Shown here in pieces: positions 1-8,810 of a stretch of 64,000 bases of DNA. This stretch comes from Amycolatopsis bullii. Its GTDB lineage: Bacteria; Actinomycetota; Actinomycetes; Mycobacteriales; Pseudonocardiaceae. The stretch is from NCBI RefSeq assembly GCF_014654205.1, contig NZ_BNAW01000018.1:1-64000 (forward strand), read 5' to 3'. Under the pieces are notes generated by a model. That model was not told where the DNA came from and did not search any database. It was given only the letters and a program-made list of their open reading frames with translations. Within the stretch, counting starts at the first letter, position 1. Each line of letters begins with the position of its first letter. A program made the translations under genes and the position numbers.

Positions 1-863
1 GCCACCCCGCCGTGGACCCCGTTCGGACCGCCGATCCCGGCGTGCTGCGCGCCGAACGCGGCGCCGTGGCCGCCGAAGCCCGCGGCGCCGGAGGCGAAGA
101 TCGCGTCGCCCGCGCCGGGCAGCGCGTCGACCGAGCCCGTGCTGCCGACGCTGTTCACCGCGTTGAACGACACGGAGTTGTGTGACGCGGTCGGCTTCAT
201 GCCGAGCGACTCCGGGCCGAAGCTCGGGGTCGAGTTGTCGACCTCCTTCATCGCCTGGGTGTAGGCGTTGAAGAAGGCGACCTGCTGCGCCTTGACGTCG
301 TCGGCCGCGTCGGACTGCGCCTTCTGGTCGGCGACCAGGGCCGCCGGGCCGCCCGCCAGTGCGGCCGCCATCGCCTGCTGCGGGTCGTACTTCTTGGGCG
401 GCGGCATCTTCTTGACCTGCTCGGCCGCCGCGCACTGCTTGGCGAGGCGGTCGGACATCGTGTGCGCGGCGTCGGAAGCCTGCGAACCGGAGTTGGCGAT
501 GGCCACCAGCGCACCCTGCGCGCCGGCGGCACCCTTGCCGACCCACGCGTTGCCCAGCTCGGCGATCGCGTTGTACAGGTGCTCGGACGCCTGCTTCAGC
601 TCGGCGCCGTGGTGCGCCCAGGTCTGCCCGGCCGCGGTCGCCGTCTCCGGGAAGTTGTTTTCGGTTGCGCCTTTGTACAGCTGGTCGCTTTCCTGCGCGT
701 TCCAGTTCGGCGGGTTGGCGATCGCCCGGTCGCTGCCCATGTCGAAGCCGCCGGCGCTGCCGCGGGCGTTGTCGACGATGTTCTGCGAAGCCGAGTTGTC
801 GCCGAGCGGGACCAGCGAGCCCGGGTCGGTCGCCGCCGGCTGGTCACTGTGGTTCGGAGCCAT
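1..863 (-). CDS. ESX/type VII secreted PPE/WXG-like protein (3' end beyond window)
   Basis: Read from the ATG at 861-863 leftward; the gene runs off the window edge, so its C-terminus is missing. The visible 287 residues begin MAPNHSDQPAATDPG, have a helical N-terminal half containing NAWVGKGAAGAQGAL (a WxG-type turn), an Ala/Gln-rich helix near residues 130-200, then a Gly/Ser/Ala-rich low-complexity tail. This matches the PPE/WXG100-like layout of type VII (ESX) substrates of Amycolatopsis and relatives. It lies 22 bp downstream of the next small ESX-like gene and is probably co-transcribed with it, the pair likely forming a secreted heterodimer (inference). No signal peptide is seen, as expected for ESX substrates. 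The family call is fairly safe; the exact role is unknown. Confidence 0.6.
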   Translation of the reverse strand, partial: MAPNHSDQPAATDPGSLVPLGDNSASQNIVDNARGSAGGFDMGSDRAIANPPNWNAQESDQLYKGATENNFPETATAAGQTWAHHGAELKQASEHLYNAIAELGNAWVGKGAAGAQGALVAIANSGSQASDAAHTMSDRLAKQCAAAEQVKKMPPPKKYDPQQAMAAALAGGPAALVADQKAQSDAADDVKAQQVAFFNAYTQAMKEVDNSTPSFGPESLGMKPTASHNSVSFNAVNSVGSTGSVDALPGAGDAIFASGAAGFGGHGAAFGAQHAGIGGPNGVHGGV

Positions 864-885
864 GACTACGAGTTCCCCTCTGGAC

Positions 886-1251
886 TCAGGCGTTACGGAA
901 CGGGTCGGCCGCGGCCTGGTCGATCTCGTGGTAGCGGGCCATCGCCGTGACGATGCCCTCTTCGGCGGCGGAGTACTGCTCGAGCAGGTTCTGCAGCGCG
1001 GCGGCGTAGGAGTCGCCCCCGCCGTCCGCGCGCTGCACGAACTTCTCGGCGATCGCGTGGCCGACCGGGTTGTCGCCCAGCTTCGGCGGCTGGGCGAGCG
1101 CGCCCGCGCCGGCGAGCAGGGTCTCGACCGCGTCCTTGCCGGTGCGGATCTTGTTCAGCACGGCCTGCGCGGCGTCCGGGTCGATCCCGACCTGACCCGC
1201 CGCGGCCGCGGCCTTGAAGGCGTTCGCATCGGCAGCGCTGCTGTTCGCCAT
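886..1251 (-). CDS. Small ESX (WXG100-superfamily-like) protein with YxxxD secretion motif
   Basis: The protein has 121 residues starting MANSSAADANAF. The ATG at 1249-1251 is preferred over an upstream in-frame start that would add 19 unlike residues. It is almost wholly helical, with a central Gly/Pro turn (LAQPPKLGDNPVG) forming a helix-turn-helix hairpin typical of WXG100-like ESX proteins, although no WxG is present. Near the C-terminus YHEID fits the YxxxD/E type VII export signal. It is the upstream partner of the PPE/WXG-like gene 22 bp away, so the two are likely exported as a complex. No ESX ATPase or membrane component is in the window, so the cognate machine lies elsewhere or beyond the left edge. 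Confidence 0.6.
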   Translation of the reverse strand: MANSSAADANAFKAAAAAGQVGIDPDAAQAVLNKIRTGKDAVETLLAGAGALAQPPKLGDNPVGHAIAEKFVQRADGGGDSYAAALQNLLEQYSAAEEGIVTAMARYHEIDQAAADPFRNA

Positions 1252-1409
1252 CTGCACTCTCTCCCGTTCCCCCGACCCGGTCACCGCGGGCACGATTGGT
1301 CTTCGCATAGGTTAACGCACGTGATCAGAGCCTATGACGCATTCCGCGAAGCCGGGGTTCCGCGAATCCGGTAGTTGCGGTGAACGGTCGGTGAACCCCG
1401 GCCGGTGCG

Positions 1410-1961
1410 CTACGCGGTGTAGACCTTCGGGTCCAGGGTGCCGATGTAGGGCAGGTCCCGGTACCGCTCGGCGTAGTCGAGGCCGTAGCCGACGACGAAC
1501 TCGTTGGGGATGTCGAAGCCGATGTACTTCACCGGCACGTCCACCTTCACCGCTTCCGGCTTGCGCAGCAGCGAAACGACCTCGAGCGACGCGGGGTTGC
1601 GGCTGGCGAGGTTCTTCAGCAGCCACGACAGCGTCAGGCCGGAGTCGACGATGTCCTCGACGATCAGGACGTCCCGGCCCGCGATGTCGCGGTCGAGGTC
1701 CTTGAGGATCCGGACGACGCCGGACGACGAGGTCGCCGACCCGTAGGAGGACACGGCCATGAATTCCAGCTGCGTCGGCAGCGGCAGCGCACGGGCGAAG
1801 TCGGTCATGAACATGACCGCGCCCTTCAGGACGCCCACCAGCAGGAGTTCGCCCTGCCCGTTGGCCGGATAGTCGGCGGCGATCTGCTCCGACAGCTCCG
1901 TGATCTTGTCCTTGATCTGCTGCTCGGTGACGAGCACGGAGGCGATTTCGCCCTCGTACAC
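1410..1961 (-). CDS. hpt: Hypoxanthine phosphoribosyltransferase
   Basis: This enzyme converts hypoxanthine or guanine plus PRPP to IMP or GMP in cytoplasmic purine salvage. The 183-residue length is normal for the family. The PRPP-binding signature VLIVEDIVDSGLT and the upstream substrate loop (KGAVMFMTDFARAL) are intact. The GTG start at 1959-1961 has AGGAG about 8 nt upstream. That start lies 3 nt beyond the tilS stop codon, so translation is probably coupled. The order metalloprotease > tilS > hpt matches the M. tuberculosis Rv3626c-Rv3624c order, where ftsH follows; here the ESX pair follows instead. No separate promoter is visible, so it is probably the last gene of the dacB operon. Confidence 0.95.
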   Translation of the reverse strand: MYEGEIASVLVTEQQIKDKITELSEQIAADYPANGQGELLLVGVLKGAVMFMTDFARALPLPTQLEFMAVSSYGSATSSSGVVRILKDLDRDIAGRDVLIVEDIVDSGLTLSWLLKNLASRNPASLEVVSLLRKPEAVKVDVPVKYIGFDIPNEFVVGYGLDYAERYRDLPYIGTLDPKVYTA

Positions 1962-1964
1962 GGG

Positions 1965-2924
1965 TCATTCTCCTCGTGTGGTGGGTTGGGAGGTGAGGCA
2001 GAGCCTGCCACGGCACCGGCTCGCCTCCAAGTTGCCGGGCAACCACACGCCGCCCTGTCCACGCCACCGGGCGACCAGCTCGTCGACCGCGCGCAGGTGC
2101 GCGTCGGTGAGCTCGCGCACACCCGATTGCAGCAACCACCTGCGGAGAACCCGCCGCCGCAGTGCCGCGGGCTCGGCCTCGAGCACCCCCACATCCAGCC
2201 CTTCGGAGCCGCCCGCGCGGGTGAAGATCAGGTCCGCCACTGTGTCCAGCGCCTCATTGTCTTCACGCAGTTGCGCCGCCGTGCGGGCGAGCGCGGCGGC
2301 GACTCCGCCGTTGAGGACGTCCTCCAGCAACGGCAGGACTTCGGTGCGCAGCCGGACGCGGGTGAAGCGCGGCTCGGCGTTGTGCGGGTCCTCCCACGGC
2401 TCGACGCCGAGCTCGGCGCACGCGGCCCGGGTGGTGGCGCGCGGGACGGCGAGCAGCGGCCGTCCCCACGGCGGGTCGTGCGGCCGCATCCCGGCGACGC
2501 TGCGCGGGCCGGAGCCGCGGCCGAGCCCGAGCAGGACCGTTTCGGCCTGGTCGTCGCGGGTGTGGCCGAGCAACACCAGATCGTGCCCGGCCAGCGTCCG
2601 GTAGCGGGCCTTGCGGGCGGCGGCTTCCGGGCCGCCCGGGCCGGTGACGTCGGCCCGGCGCACCTCGGCTTCGTCGACACCCAGCGCCCTCGCTGCTGCG
2701 GCGGCGTCACGGGCGATCTTCGCCGAGCCCTCCTGGAGCCCGTGGTCGACGACCAGCGCGCGGACGGCGTGCCCGCGGCGGTGCCCGACGTGCGCGGCGG
2801 CCTCGGCCAGCGCGAGCGAGTCGGCACCGCCGGAGACCGCGACGCACAGCTCGGGCGGCGCGTCGGCCCCCTCCAGGAAGGCGCGGACAGCCCGGCGGAC
2901 GGCCGCGACCGCCGGCCCGGTCAT
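1965..2924 (-). CDS. tilS: tRNA(Ile)-lysidine synthetase
   Basis: TilS uses ATP and lysine to modify C34 of tRNA-Ile(CAU) to lysidine, so that the tRNA reads AUA codons. The ATP pyrophosphatase P-loop AVSGGADSLALAEA lies near residue 30, followed by VVDHGLQ and LLGHTRDDQAETVLL, all typical of the N-type ATP-PPase fold. The C-terminal substrate-recognition part is short, as in other actinobacterial TilS proteins (319 residues here). The ATG at 2922-2924 overlaps the stop of the metalloprotease gene as ATGA, so translation is coupled; hpt follows within 4 nt. The essential function and synteny make the call secure. Confidence 0.95.
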   Translation of the reverse strand: MTGPAVAAVRRAVRAFLEGADAPPELCVAVSGGADSLALAEAAAHVGHRRGHAVRALVVDHGLQEGSAKIARDAAAAARALGVDEAEVRRADVTGPGGPEAAARKARYRTLAGHDLVLLGHTRDDQAETVLLGLGRGSGPRSVAGMRPHDPPWGRPLLAVPRATTRAACAELGVEPWEDPHNAEPRFTRVRLRTEVLPLLEDVLNGGVAAALARTAAQLREDNEALDTVADLIFTRAGGSEGLDVGVLEAEPAALRRRVLRRWLLQSGVRELTDAHLRAVDELVARWRGQGGVWLPGNLEASRCRGRLCLTSQPTTRGE

Positions 2925-3997
2925 CCGTGCAGGCGCCGGACCCACGCCGCCGGATCGGCGATCTCGGCGCGCGACGGCAGGGTGTTCGGCGACCGCCAGA
3001 CGGCGTTGAAGCCGTCCATCCCGACGGCGTCCACGACGTGCTTGGTGAACTTCGCGCCTTCTTCGTACTGACGGATCTTCGCGTCGACGCCGAGCAGCGC
3101 GCGCAGCAGCCGGTCGAACACGCCGCCGCCCTTGCGCCGGGCGGTGAACCGCGCGCGAATCTGGTCGACGCTGGGCACGACCTGCGGCCCGACGGCGTCC
3201 ATCACGTAGTCGGCGTGCCCCTCCAGGAGCGTCGAGAGGGCCAGCAGCCGATCGAACACCGCGCGTTCCTTCGGCGACTGGAGCAGCTCGGCCAGGTTCA
3301 GCTTCGGGCCCTGCTTGATCGCCTCCGGCAGCCGCCCGAACAGGTCGGCCAGGCTGTCCGTGCCGCCGCCCGCGAGGCCGGAGACGAGCCGCTCGACCTC
3401 GTCGGCGAAGTAGTCGCGCAGCCACCGGACCGCGGTGAACTGGAGCCGGTGCGTGCACTCGTGCAGGCAGACCCAGAGCCGGAAGTCGTGGCCGGGCACG
3501 TCCATCGCCTGCTCCGCGGCGACGACGTTCGGCGCGACCAGCAGCAGCCGGCCTTCCTTGTCCGGGCCGCCGAAGGGGTCGTACTGGCCGAGCACGCGGC
3601 TGGCGAGGAAGGCGAGCACCAGCCCGGTCTGCACGCCGGCGCCGCCGGCCAGGATCGGCCCGAGCGGGCCGCCCTGCTGCGGCAGCGCCCGCCCGGTCAG
3701 TGCGTCCAGCCCGGCCGCGGCCGACCGGACCCAGCCGGGGCGGTCGACGACGTCGCCGGGCAGCAGCGGCAGGTCGAGCCCCAGGTTCGTCAGCTGCCGC
3801 ACGTGCCCCTCGGCCTCGACGGTCAGCTCGCGCAGGTCGGTGACGGCCTCGTCGGCGCGTTCCCGCGGCACCTGCGGGCCGCCGCGCACCAGCAACGCGC
3901 CGGTCTGCGCGGCGATCGCCCAGTCGACCATGGGCCGGGTCTGCGTTTCCTGACTCACCCTTCCGACGCTACCTGGCCCAGGTCGGTTTCCGGCCAC
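2921..3997 (-). CDS. Zinc-dependent metalloprotease-like protein (DUF2342 family)
   Basis: This is a conserved actinobacterial protein of about 345-358 residues, often labelled a coenzyme F420 biosynthesis-associated or putative hydrolase. The HExxH zinc motif is visible as HECTH around residue 178, with a second acidic helix downstream (EGHADYVMDAVG) that could supply the third zinc ligand. No signal peptide or membrane segment is seen. It lies between dacB and tilS, overlapping tilS by ATGA and following dacB closely. The start is uncertain: GTG at 3995-3997 has GAAG a few nt upstream, and GTG at 3956-3958 (SQETQTRP) is the alternative but has its purine stretch too close. The substrate is unknown; the link to F420 is by family name only. 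Confidence 0.8.
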   Translation of the reverse strand: MAGNRPGPGSVGRVSQETQTRPMVDWAIAAQTGALLVRGGPQVPRERADEAVTDLRELTVEAEGHVRQLTNLGLDLPLLPGDVVDRPGWVRSAAAGLDALTGRALPQQGGPLGPILAGGAGVQTGLVLAFLASRVLGQYDPFGGPDKEGRLLLVAPNVVAAEQAMDVPGHDFRLWVCLHECTHRLQFTAVRWLRDYFADEVERLVSGLAGGGTDSLADLFGRLPEAIKQGPKLNLAELLQSPKERAVFDRLLALSTLLEGHADYVMDAVGPQVVPSVDQIRARFTARRKGGGVFDRLLRALLGVDAKIRQYEEGAKFTKHVVDAVGMDGFNAVWRSPNTLPSRAEIADPAAWVRRLHG

Positions 3998-4012
3998 GAT
4001 CTTCGTACGGTT

Positions 4013-6388
4013 CTACGAGCACCCGCACTTGCGCAGGCTGGTGGCGAGGGCATCGATCGCGTCCCGGCCCGGCTGCTGGTCGGAGCCGTTGGACATGAAC
4101 GCGAACACCAGCACCCGCCCGTCTTGGTCCAGCACCAGCCCGGCGAGGGTGTTGACGCCGGTCAGCGTGCCCGTCTTCGCCCGCACCCAGCCGCGGCCGG
4201 CCTGCGACGCCGGCGTCTCGAACCGCTTGTCCGCGAGCGTGCCCGAGCCGCCGGCCACCGGGAGGCCGGCCAGCATCGGGCGCAGCTTGGCCGTGTTCGG
4301 GTTCTTGCCCTCCGGCGCCGCCGCGGCCGCCATCAGCTCGGTCAGCAGCTTGGCCGGGATCTTGTTCTCCGTCGAGATGCCGCTGCCGTCGGACAGCTTG
4401 ACGCCCGCGGTGTCGAAACCGTGGTCCTTCAGCACCTTGATGGTCGCCGCGGCACCGCCCGCGAAGGTCGCCTCCTGGCCGGTCGCCAGCGCGACCTGCC
4501 GGGCGAGGGCCTCGGCGAGGACGTCGTCGGACAGCTCCATCGTGTCCGAGACCAGCTCGGTCAGCGGGGCCGACTTGACCTCGGCGAGGACCTTCGCGTC
4601 CTTCGGCGCGGTCGCCTGGCCGCCCGCCGACGCGCTGAGCTTCGACGCGATCGTGCCCGCCAGCGCACTGCCCGCGTTGGCCACCCGCTGGGAGTTGTTG
4701 TTCTTCGGGTCCATGCGTCCCGCGTCGGCCATCACCGAGCCGATCTGCGTGGCGAACGTCGACGGCGCGTCACCCGCGGCCCAGCCCGGCGCGGTCGTCG
4801 CGCCCTTGAACAGGCTGAGGTCGACCTGCACCTTCTTGACGTTCGGGTTGGCCTTCTTCACCTGCGCGACGAGGTCGTCGACGTGCGCGGCACCCGGGTA
4901 GAGCGGCGACTCGGTGCCCAGCGGCAGCGAGGTCAGGGTGACGTCACCGCCGCCGACCAGGATCACCGTGCCCGGGTCGGCGCCCTGGACGATCTTCGTC
5001 GACAGCCGGGTGTTCGGGTCCATCGCCAGCAGCGCGGCCGCCGAGGTCAGCACCTTCGTCGTCGAGGCGGGGGTCACCGCGGTCGAGGCGCTGTGGTCCC
5101 AGAGGGTCGTGCCGGTCACCGGGTCGACGACGCTGCCGTTGAGCTGCCCCAGCGCGCTGTTGCCCGCCGCGGCGGCCAACGCGGACTTGACGCCGTTCGC
5201 CGTCGGCCCCTGGCCCGACGTGCTGGGCCCCTGCAGCCGGCGCGTGGCCGCGACCGGCTCCGGGCTGTCGCCCTTCGGCGCGTTCGGCGCCCACGGCAGG
5301 CCGAGCCGGTTCGACACCTTCGGCATCGCGGCCGCGACCCCGCCGCCGGCCAGCAGCAGCACGACGACCGCGACGATGGCGATGATCTTGCCCTTGCGGC
5401 GCTTCTTCTTCGGCGGTTCCGCGCCGGCCGCGGGCTCGGCCGGGGGCGACGGCGGCTCCGCGGGCGGCTCGTTCCGCTGCTGGGGCTGCTGCTGGAAGAC
5501 GCCGGGGAACTGGGTGGGCCGCTCGATCCCGACGGTCGCCTCGGCGTCGAACCGCTGCCCGTCCGGTTCGATCCGCTGCGGCCGGGCCAGCGACCCGGCG
5601 GACGCCGACGGCACCACCCCGCGCGGCGGCTCCGGCGGCAACGCGGGACGCCGGTCGCCCGGCTCGGCCGGCCGGTCACCGGTGCGGTCCTCGCGCAGCT
5701 CGATGCGCTGGCTCCAGGGCTGCTGCGGAGCCTCTGCTTCTTCGCGGCGCTGAGCGACGCCGCGGCTCAGCTGCTCTTCACGGCGCTGCTGCTCCTCGCG
5801 CCAGTGCTGCAGCTCTTCACGCCACTGCTGCTGCGGCTCCTCCGGCTTGGGCTCCTCCCGGGGCGGGACGTGGCGCTCGATCGGCACCACCGGCACCGGC
5901 CCGGACGGCTTCACCTCGATGTACTGGGTGCTCTCCGCGGCCTTCGGCGCGGGCTGCTCGACGTACTGGGTGCTTTCGCCGTCCGAAGCGGGCTCGGTGG
6001 GCTCGAGCTCGGACTGCTCGACCCGGATGTACTGGGTGCTCTGCTCCGCGGGCTTGGCCGCCTTCGGCTGCTCAGCGGGCGGCTGCGGGGGCGGCGCCTG
6101 CTTCGGCTCCCGGCTGCCGAGGCGGTCGGCGAGGTCCTGTTTCGCCGGGGCCGGCGGGGGCGGCGGCTCCTCCGCCGGGGCGTTGAGGCCGGGGATCGGC
6201 TCGGGCGGGACGTTCGGCGCGAACCACGATCCCTTCGGCGCCTCGGTGCCTGTGACCTTGGGCACGCCGGAGTTGTCCTGCGGAGCCGACGGCGGGTCCG
6301 GCAGCGCCATCGGAGTGGTCTCCCGCGCGCCGGACGACGAGCGGTCTTCGTCCGACGAAGGCCACATCGGCTGGTCGTTTTCCGGCAC
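4013..6388 (-). CDS. dacB: D-alanyl-D-alanine carboxypeptidase/endopeptidase (PBP4/DacB class) with long cytoplasmic N-terminus
   Basis: This class C penicillin-binding protein trims or cleaves D-Ala cross-links outside the membrane. Starting at GTG 6386-6388 (GAAGGAG 6 nt upstream), it has 791 residues. Residues ~1-330 are a Pro/Glu/Gln-rich cytoplasmic region with three ESTQYI/V-type repeats near 118, 138 and 153. A Lys/Arg stretch and a single membrane helix follow near 331-352, then the catalytic domain. The nucleophile motif is STTK, the third motif is AKTGT, and DGSGIS is present. The usual SxN motif (commonly SDN) appears here as SDD in ELSDDVLAEAL, a noticeable substitution. It heads the operon dacB > metalloprotease > tilS > hpt, divergent from ppa. 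The identity is firm; enzyme activity with SDD is an open point. Confidence 0.9.
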   Translation of the reverse strand: MPENDQPMWPSSDEDRSSSGARETTPMALPDPPSAPQDNSGVPKVTGTEAPKGSWFAPNVPPEPIPGLNAPAEEPPPPPAPAKQDLADRLGSREPKQAPPPQPPAEQPKAAKPAEQSTQYIRVEQSELEPTEPASDGESTQYVEQPAPKAAESTQYIEVKPSGPVPVVPIERHVPPREEPKPEEPQQQWREELQHWREEQQRREEQLSRGVAQRREEAEAPQQPWSQRIELREDRTGDRPAEPGDRRPALPPEPPRGVVPSASAGSLARPQRIEPDGQRFDAEATVGIERPTQFPGVFQQQPQQRNEPPAEPPSPPAEPAAGAEPPKKKRRKGKIIAIVAVVVLLLAGGGVAAAMPKVSNRLGLPWAPNAPKGDSPEPVAATRRLQGPSTSGQGPTANGVKSALAAAAGNSALGQLNGSVVDPVTGTTLWDHSASTAVTPASTTKVLTSAAALLAMDPNTRLSTKIVQGADPGTVILVGGGDVTLTSLPLGTESPLYPGAAHVDDLVAQVKKANPNVKKVQVDLSLFKGATTAPGWAAGDAPSTFATQIGSVMADAGRMDPKNNNSQRVANAGSALAGTIASKLSASAGGQATAPKDAKVLAEVKSAPLTELVSDTMELSDDVLAEALARQVALATGQEATFAGGAAATIKVLKDHGFDTAGVKLSDGSGISTENKIPAKLLTELMAAAAAPEGKNPNTAKLRPMLAGLPVAGGSGTLADKRFETPASQAGRGWVRAKTGTLTGVNTLAGLVLDQDGRVLVFAFMSNGSDQQPGRDAIDALATSLRKCGCS

Positions 6389-6560
6389 CCACCACTCCTT
6401 CTCACCTGCCCCGGGAGGGGCCAAGCTCACATGCCGCGTGGCCGACATCGATGCGACCCCGCCCCACGGCGTAGTCCACACTAGGAGACGTCAAGACAGT
6501 CATGAAGGTTGCCGCCCACGACGTGCGGGGCCCGGATCTCAAAGAAGCAGCGAGGACGGC
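6389..6560. promoter_or_regulatory. Divergent promoter region between dacB and ppa
   Basis: This 172-bp gap separates the outward-facing dacB and ppa genes. It holds the dacB ribosome-binding site (GAAGGAG, minus strand) and, near ppa, GAGGA 6 nt before the GTG. It must contain both promoters, but I could not assign -10/-35 boxes with confidence. Confidence 0.45.
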
Positions 6561-7076
6561 GTGGAGTTCGACGTCACGATCGAAATCCCCAAAGGGGAGC
6601 GCAACAAGTACGAGGTCGACCACAAGACCGGCCGCATCAAGCTGGACCGGACCCTGTTCACGGCCACGCAGTACCCGGCCGACTACGGGTTCATCGACGA
6701 CACCCTCGGCCAGGACGGCGACCCGCTCGACGTGCTCGTCCTCGTCCAGGAGCCGACGTTCCCGGGCTGCCTGATCCGCTGCCGAGCGATCGGCATGTTC
6801 CGGATGACCGACGAGAAGGGCCCGGACGACAAGGTCCTCGCGGTCCCGACGAACGACCCGCGCCTGGAGCACCTGCGGGACATCCATCACCTGAACGAGT
6901 TCCACAAGCTGGAGATCCAGCACTTCTTCGAGGTCTACAAGGACCTCGAGCCCGGTAAGAGCGTCGAAGGCTCGTCCTGGGTCGGCCGCACCGAGGCCGA
7001 GAGCGAAATCGCCCGCTCGTACGAGCGCGAGACGGACCGCCTGGCCAAGGAAGAGGCCAACGGGACCGGTCACTGA
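6561..7076 (+). CDS. ppa: Inorganic pyrophosphatase (family I)
   Basis: The cytoplasmic enzyme hydrolyses pyrophosphate to phosphate, pulling biosynthetic reactions forward. It has 171 residues, the normal prokaryotic family I length. The metal-binding signature DGDPLDVLV is intact, as are the ADYGFIDDT and KVLAVPTNDP segments. The GTG at 6561 is chosen because GAGGA lies 6 nt upstream and the protein begins MEFDVTIEIPKGERNKYEVD, matching the family N-terminus. It is divergent from dacB, as in M. tuberculosis (Rv3627c/Rv3628). A strong bidirectional terminator follows at once. Confidence 0.97.
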   Translation: MEFDVTIEIPKGERNKYEVDHKTGRIKLDRTLFTATQYPADYGFIDDTLGQDGDPLDVLVLVQEPTFPGCLIRCRAIGMFRMTDEKGPDDKVLAVPTNDPRLEHLRDIHHLNEFHKLEIQHFFEVYKDLEPGKSVEGSSWVGRTEAESEIARSYERETDRLAKEEANGTGH

Positions 7077-7087
7077 GACCGCACGTG

Positions 7088-7123
7088 AAAAGGCCCCCTC
7101 GGGAGTTCCCGAGGGGGCCTTTT
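7088..7123. terminator. Bidirectional rho-independent terminator between ppa and the MFS gene
   Basis: The left arm AAAAGGCCCCCTCGGGA is perfectly complementary to the right arm TCCCGAGGGGGCCTTTT across a 2-nt gap, flanked by A and T runs on the two sides. It would terminate both ppa (plus) and the exporter gene (minus). Confidence 0.92.
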
Positions 7124-7130
7124 CCCGTGG

Positions 7131-8783
7131 TCAGTGCGCCAGGGCGAGCGCCGGGGTGTCCGCCTCGGCTTCGGCGCGCTGCTCCATCGCCGACTTGTCC
7201 GAGAGCGGCTTCTCCTTGAGGAACCACACCAGGACGAAGCCGACGGTCAGCACGATCCCGCCGACCAGGAACACCGTGCTCATCGACTCGGCGAACCCCT
7301 GCAGGATCGGCCGGGCCAGCGTCGGGTCGAGCGTCGACAGGAACGACGTGTCGTTGACGTCGAGGCCGCCCTGCATCTGCTTCGCGAACTCCGGGTGCTG
7401 CGCCAGCGCCGTCGTGTAGGCCGGCGTGGTCATCGCCGAGCGGATGGCGTTCGCGATCCGGTCGCCGACCGTGCCGAACAGGATCGACAGGAACACCGCG
7501 GTACCCGCCGTGCCGCCGATCTGCCGGAAGAACGTCGCCGCCGAGGTGGCGACGCCGATGTCCTGCGGGCGGACGTCGTTGGTCGCGGCCAGCACCAGCG
7601 TCTGCATCGAGGCGCCGAGGCCGAGGCCGATCACGAAGGCGATCACCATGACCAGGGCGAGCGAGGTGTCGACAGTGATCGTCGACAGCGCGAACAGCGC
7701 CGCCGCCATCAGGCCGATCCCGGCCACCGCGAACATCTTGTACCGCCCGGTCCGCGAAATCACCGCGCCGCTGCCCATGCTGGCGATCATGATGCCGAGC
7801 GTCAGCGGGAGCATCTGCAGGCCGGCCTGGGTCGGCGTCGCGCCCTTGACGATCTGCAGGTAGAGCGGCAGCGACATCATCGCGCCGAACATCCCGGCGC
7901 CCTGCACGACGGTGACGATCGTCGACATCCGGAACACCGGCCGGTTGAACAGGCGCAGCGGCAGCAGGGCGGCGTCGCCCATCCGGCGTTCGATCCACAC
8001 GAAGGCGGTGACGCCCAGCGCGCCGACGACGTACATGGCGATCGAAGCGGCGGAGCCCCAGCCCCACTCGCGGCCCTGCTCGGCGACGATCAGCAGCGGC
8101 ACCAGTCCGGTGGCCAGCGCCACGGCACCCCAGTAGTCGACCTTCTGGTCCACCCGGGTGTGCGGGAGGTTCAGCACCTTGGTGACGACGGCCAGCGCGG
8201 CGAGCGCGATCGGGACGTTGACCAGGAAGACCCAGCGCCAGCCGGTGATGCCGGCGAAGGTGTCGATGCCGGCGAAGAACCCGCCGACGACCGGGCCGGC
8301 GACGCTCGAGATGCCGAAGACGGCCATGAAGTAGCCCTGGTACTTGCTGCGCTCCCGCGGCGCGGTGATGTCGGTGATGATCGCCAGCGCGAGGGACATC
8401 AGGCCACCGGCACCGAGGCCCTGGAAGGCGCGGAAGGCGGCGAGCTCGTACATCGACGTCGCCATGCCGCTGGCCAGCGAGCCGACCAGGAACAGCGAGA
8501 TCGCCGTCAGGTACATGGGCTTGCGGCCGTAGAGGTCGGACAGCTTGCCGTACAGCGGCGTCGAGAGCGTGGCGGTGATGAGGTAGGCCGTGGTGGCCCA
8601 GGCCTGCAGGGACAGGCCGTGGAGCTCGTCGGCGATGGTGCGCATCGAGCTCGACACGATGGTCTGGTCGAGCGCGGCGAGGAACATGCCGAGCATCAGC
8701 CCGGACAGCACGGTCAGGATCTGGCGGTGAGTCAGTTTGCCGTTCGTAGCGGCTGCTCCTTCCGCCGTGGTGGTGTCGCTCAT
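7131..8783 (-). CDS. DHA2-family (14-TMS) MFS drug:H+ antiporter
   Basis: This inner-membrane exporter belongs to the EmrB/QacA-like DHA2 branch. It has 550 residues from the ATG at 8781-8783 (GAGGGAG 6 nt upstream); a 16-residue longer reading is less likely. The DHA2 hallmarks are visible: LDQTIVSSSMRTIADEL in helix 1, the loop 2-3 motif GKLSDLYGRKPMYL, and about fourteen hydrophobic segments. The substrate cannot be predicted. It follows the Lrp/AsnC gene by 94 bp and has its own promoter region holding two overlapping dyads, suggesting repression by a local or distant regulator. Its 3' end is closed by the terminator shared with ppa. Confidence 0.92.
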   Translation of the reverse strand: MSDTTTAEGAAATNGKLTHRQILTVLSGLMLGMFLAALDQTIVSSSMRTIADELHGLSLQAWATTAYLITATLSTPLYGKLSDLYGRKPMYLTAISLFLVGSLASGMATSMYELAAFRAFQGLGAGGLMSLALAIITDITAPRERSKYQGYFMAVFGISSVAGPVVGGFFAGIDTFAGITGWRWVFLVNVPIALAALAVVTKVLNLPHTRVDQKVDYWGAVALATGLVPLLIVAEQGREWGWGSAASIAMYVVGALGVTAFVWIERRMGDAALLPLRLFNRPVFRMSTIVTVVQGAGMFGAMMSLPLYLQIVKGATPTQAGLQMLPLTLGIMIASMGSGAVISRTGRYKMFAVAGIGLMAAALFALSTITVDTSLALVMVIAFVIGLGLGASMQTLVLAATNDVRPQDIGVATSAATFFRQIGGTAGTAVFLSILFGTVGDRIANAIRSAMTTPAYTTALAQHPEFAKQMQGGLDVNDTSFLSTLDPTLARPILQGFAESMSTVFLVGGIVLTVGFVLVWFLKEKPLSDKSAMEQRAEAEADTPALALAH

Positions 8784-8810
8784 GGTGGTCTCCCTCGGAA
8801 GGTCTCCGGC

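Noticed and set aside
2927..6484. 1185-codon open frame on the plus strand
   Set aside because: Antisense to dacB and the metalloprotease gene; Arg/Gly/Leu-rich shadow of the real genes.
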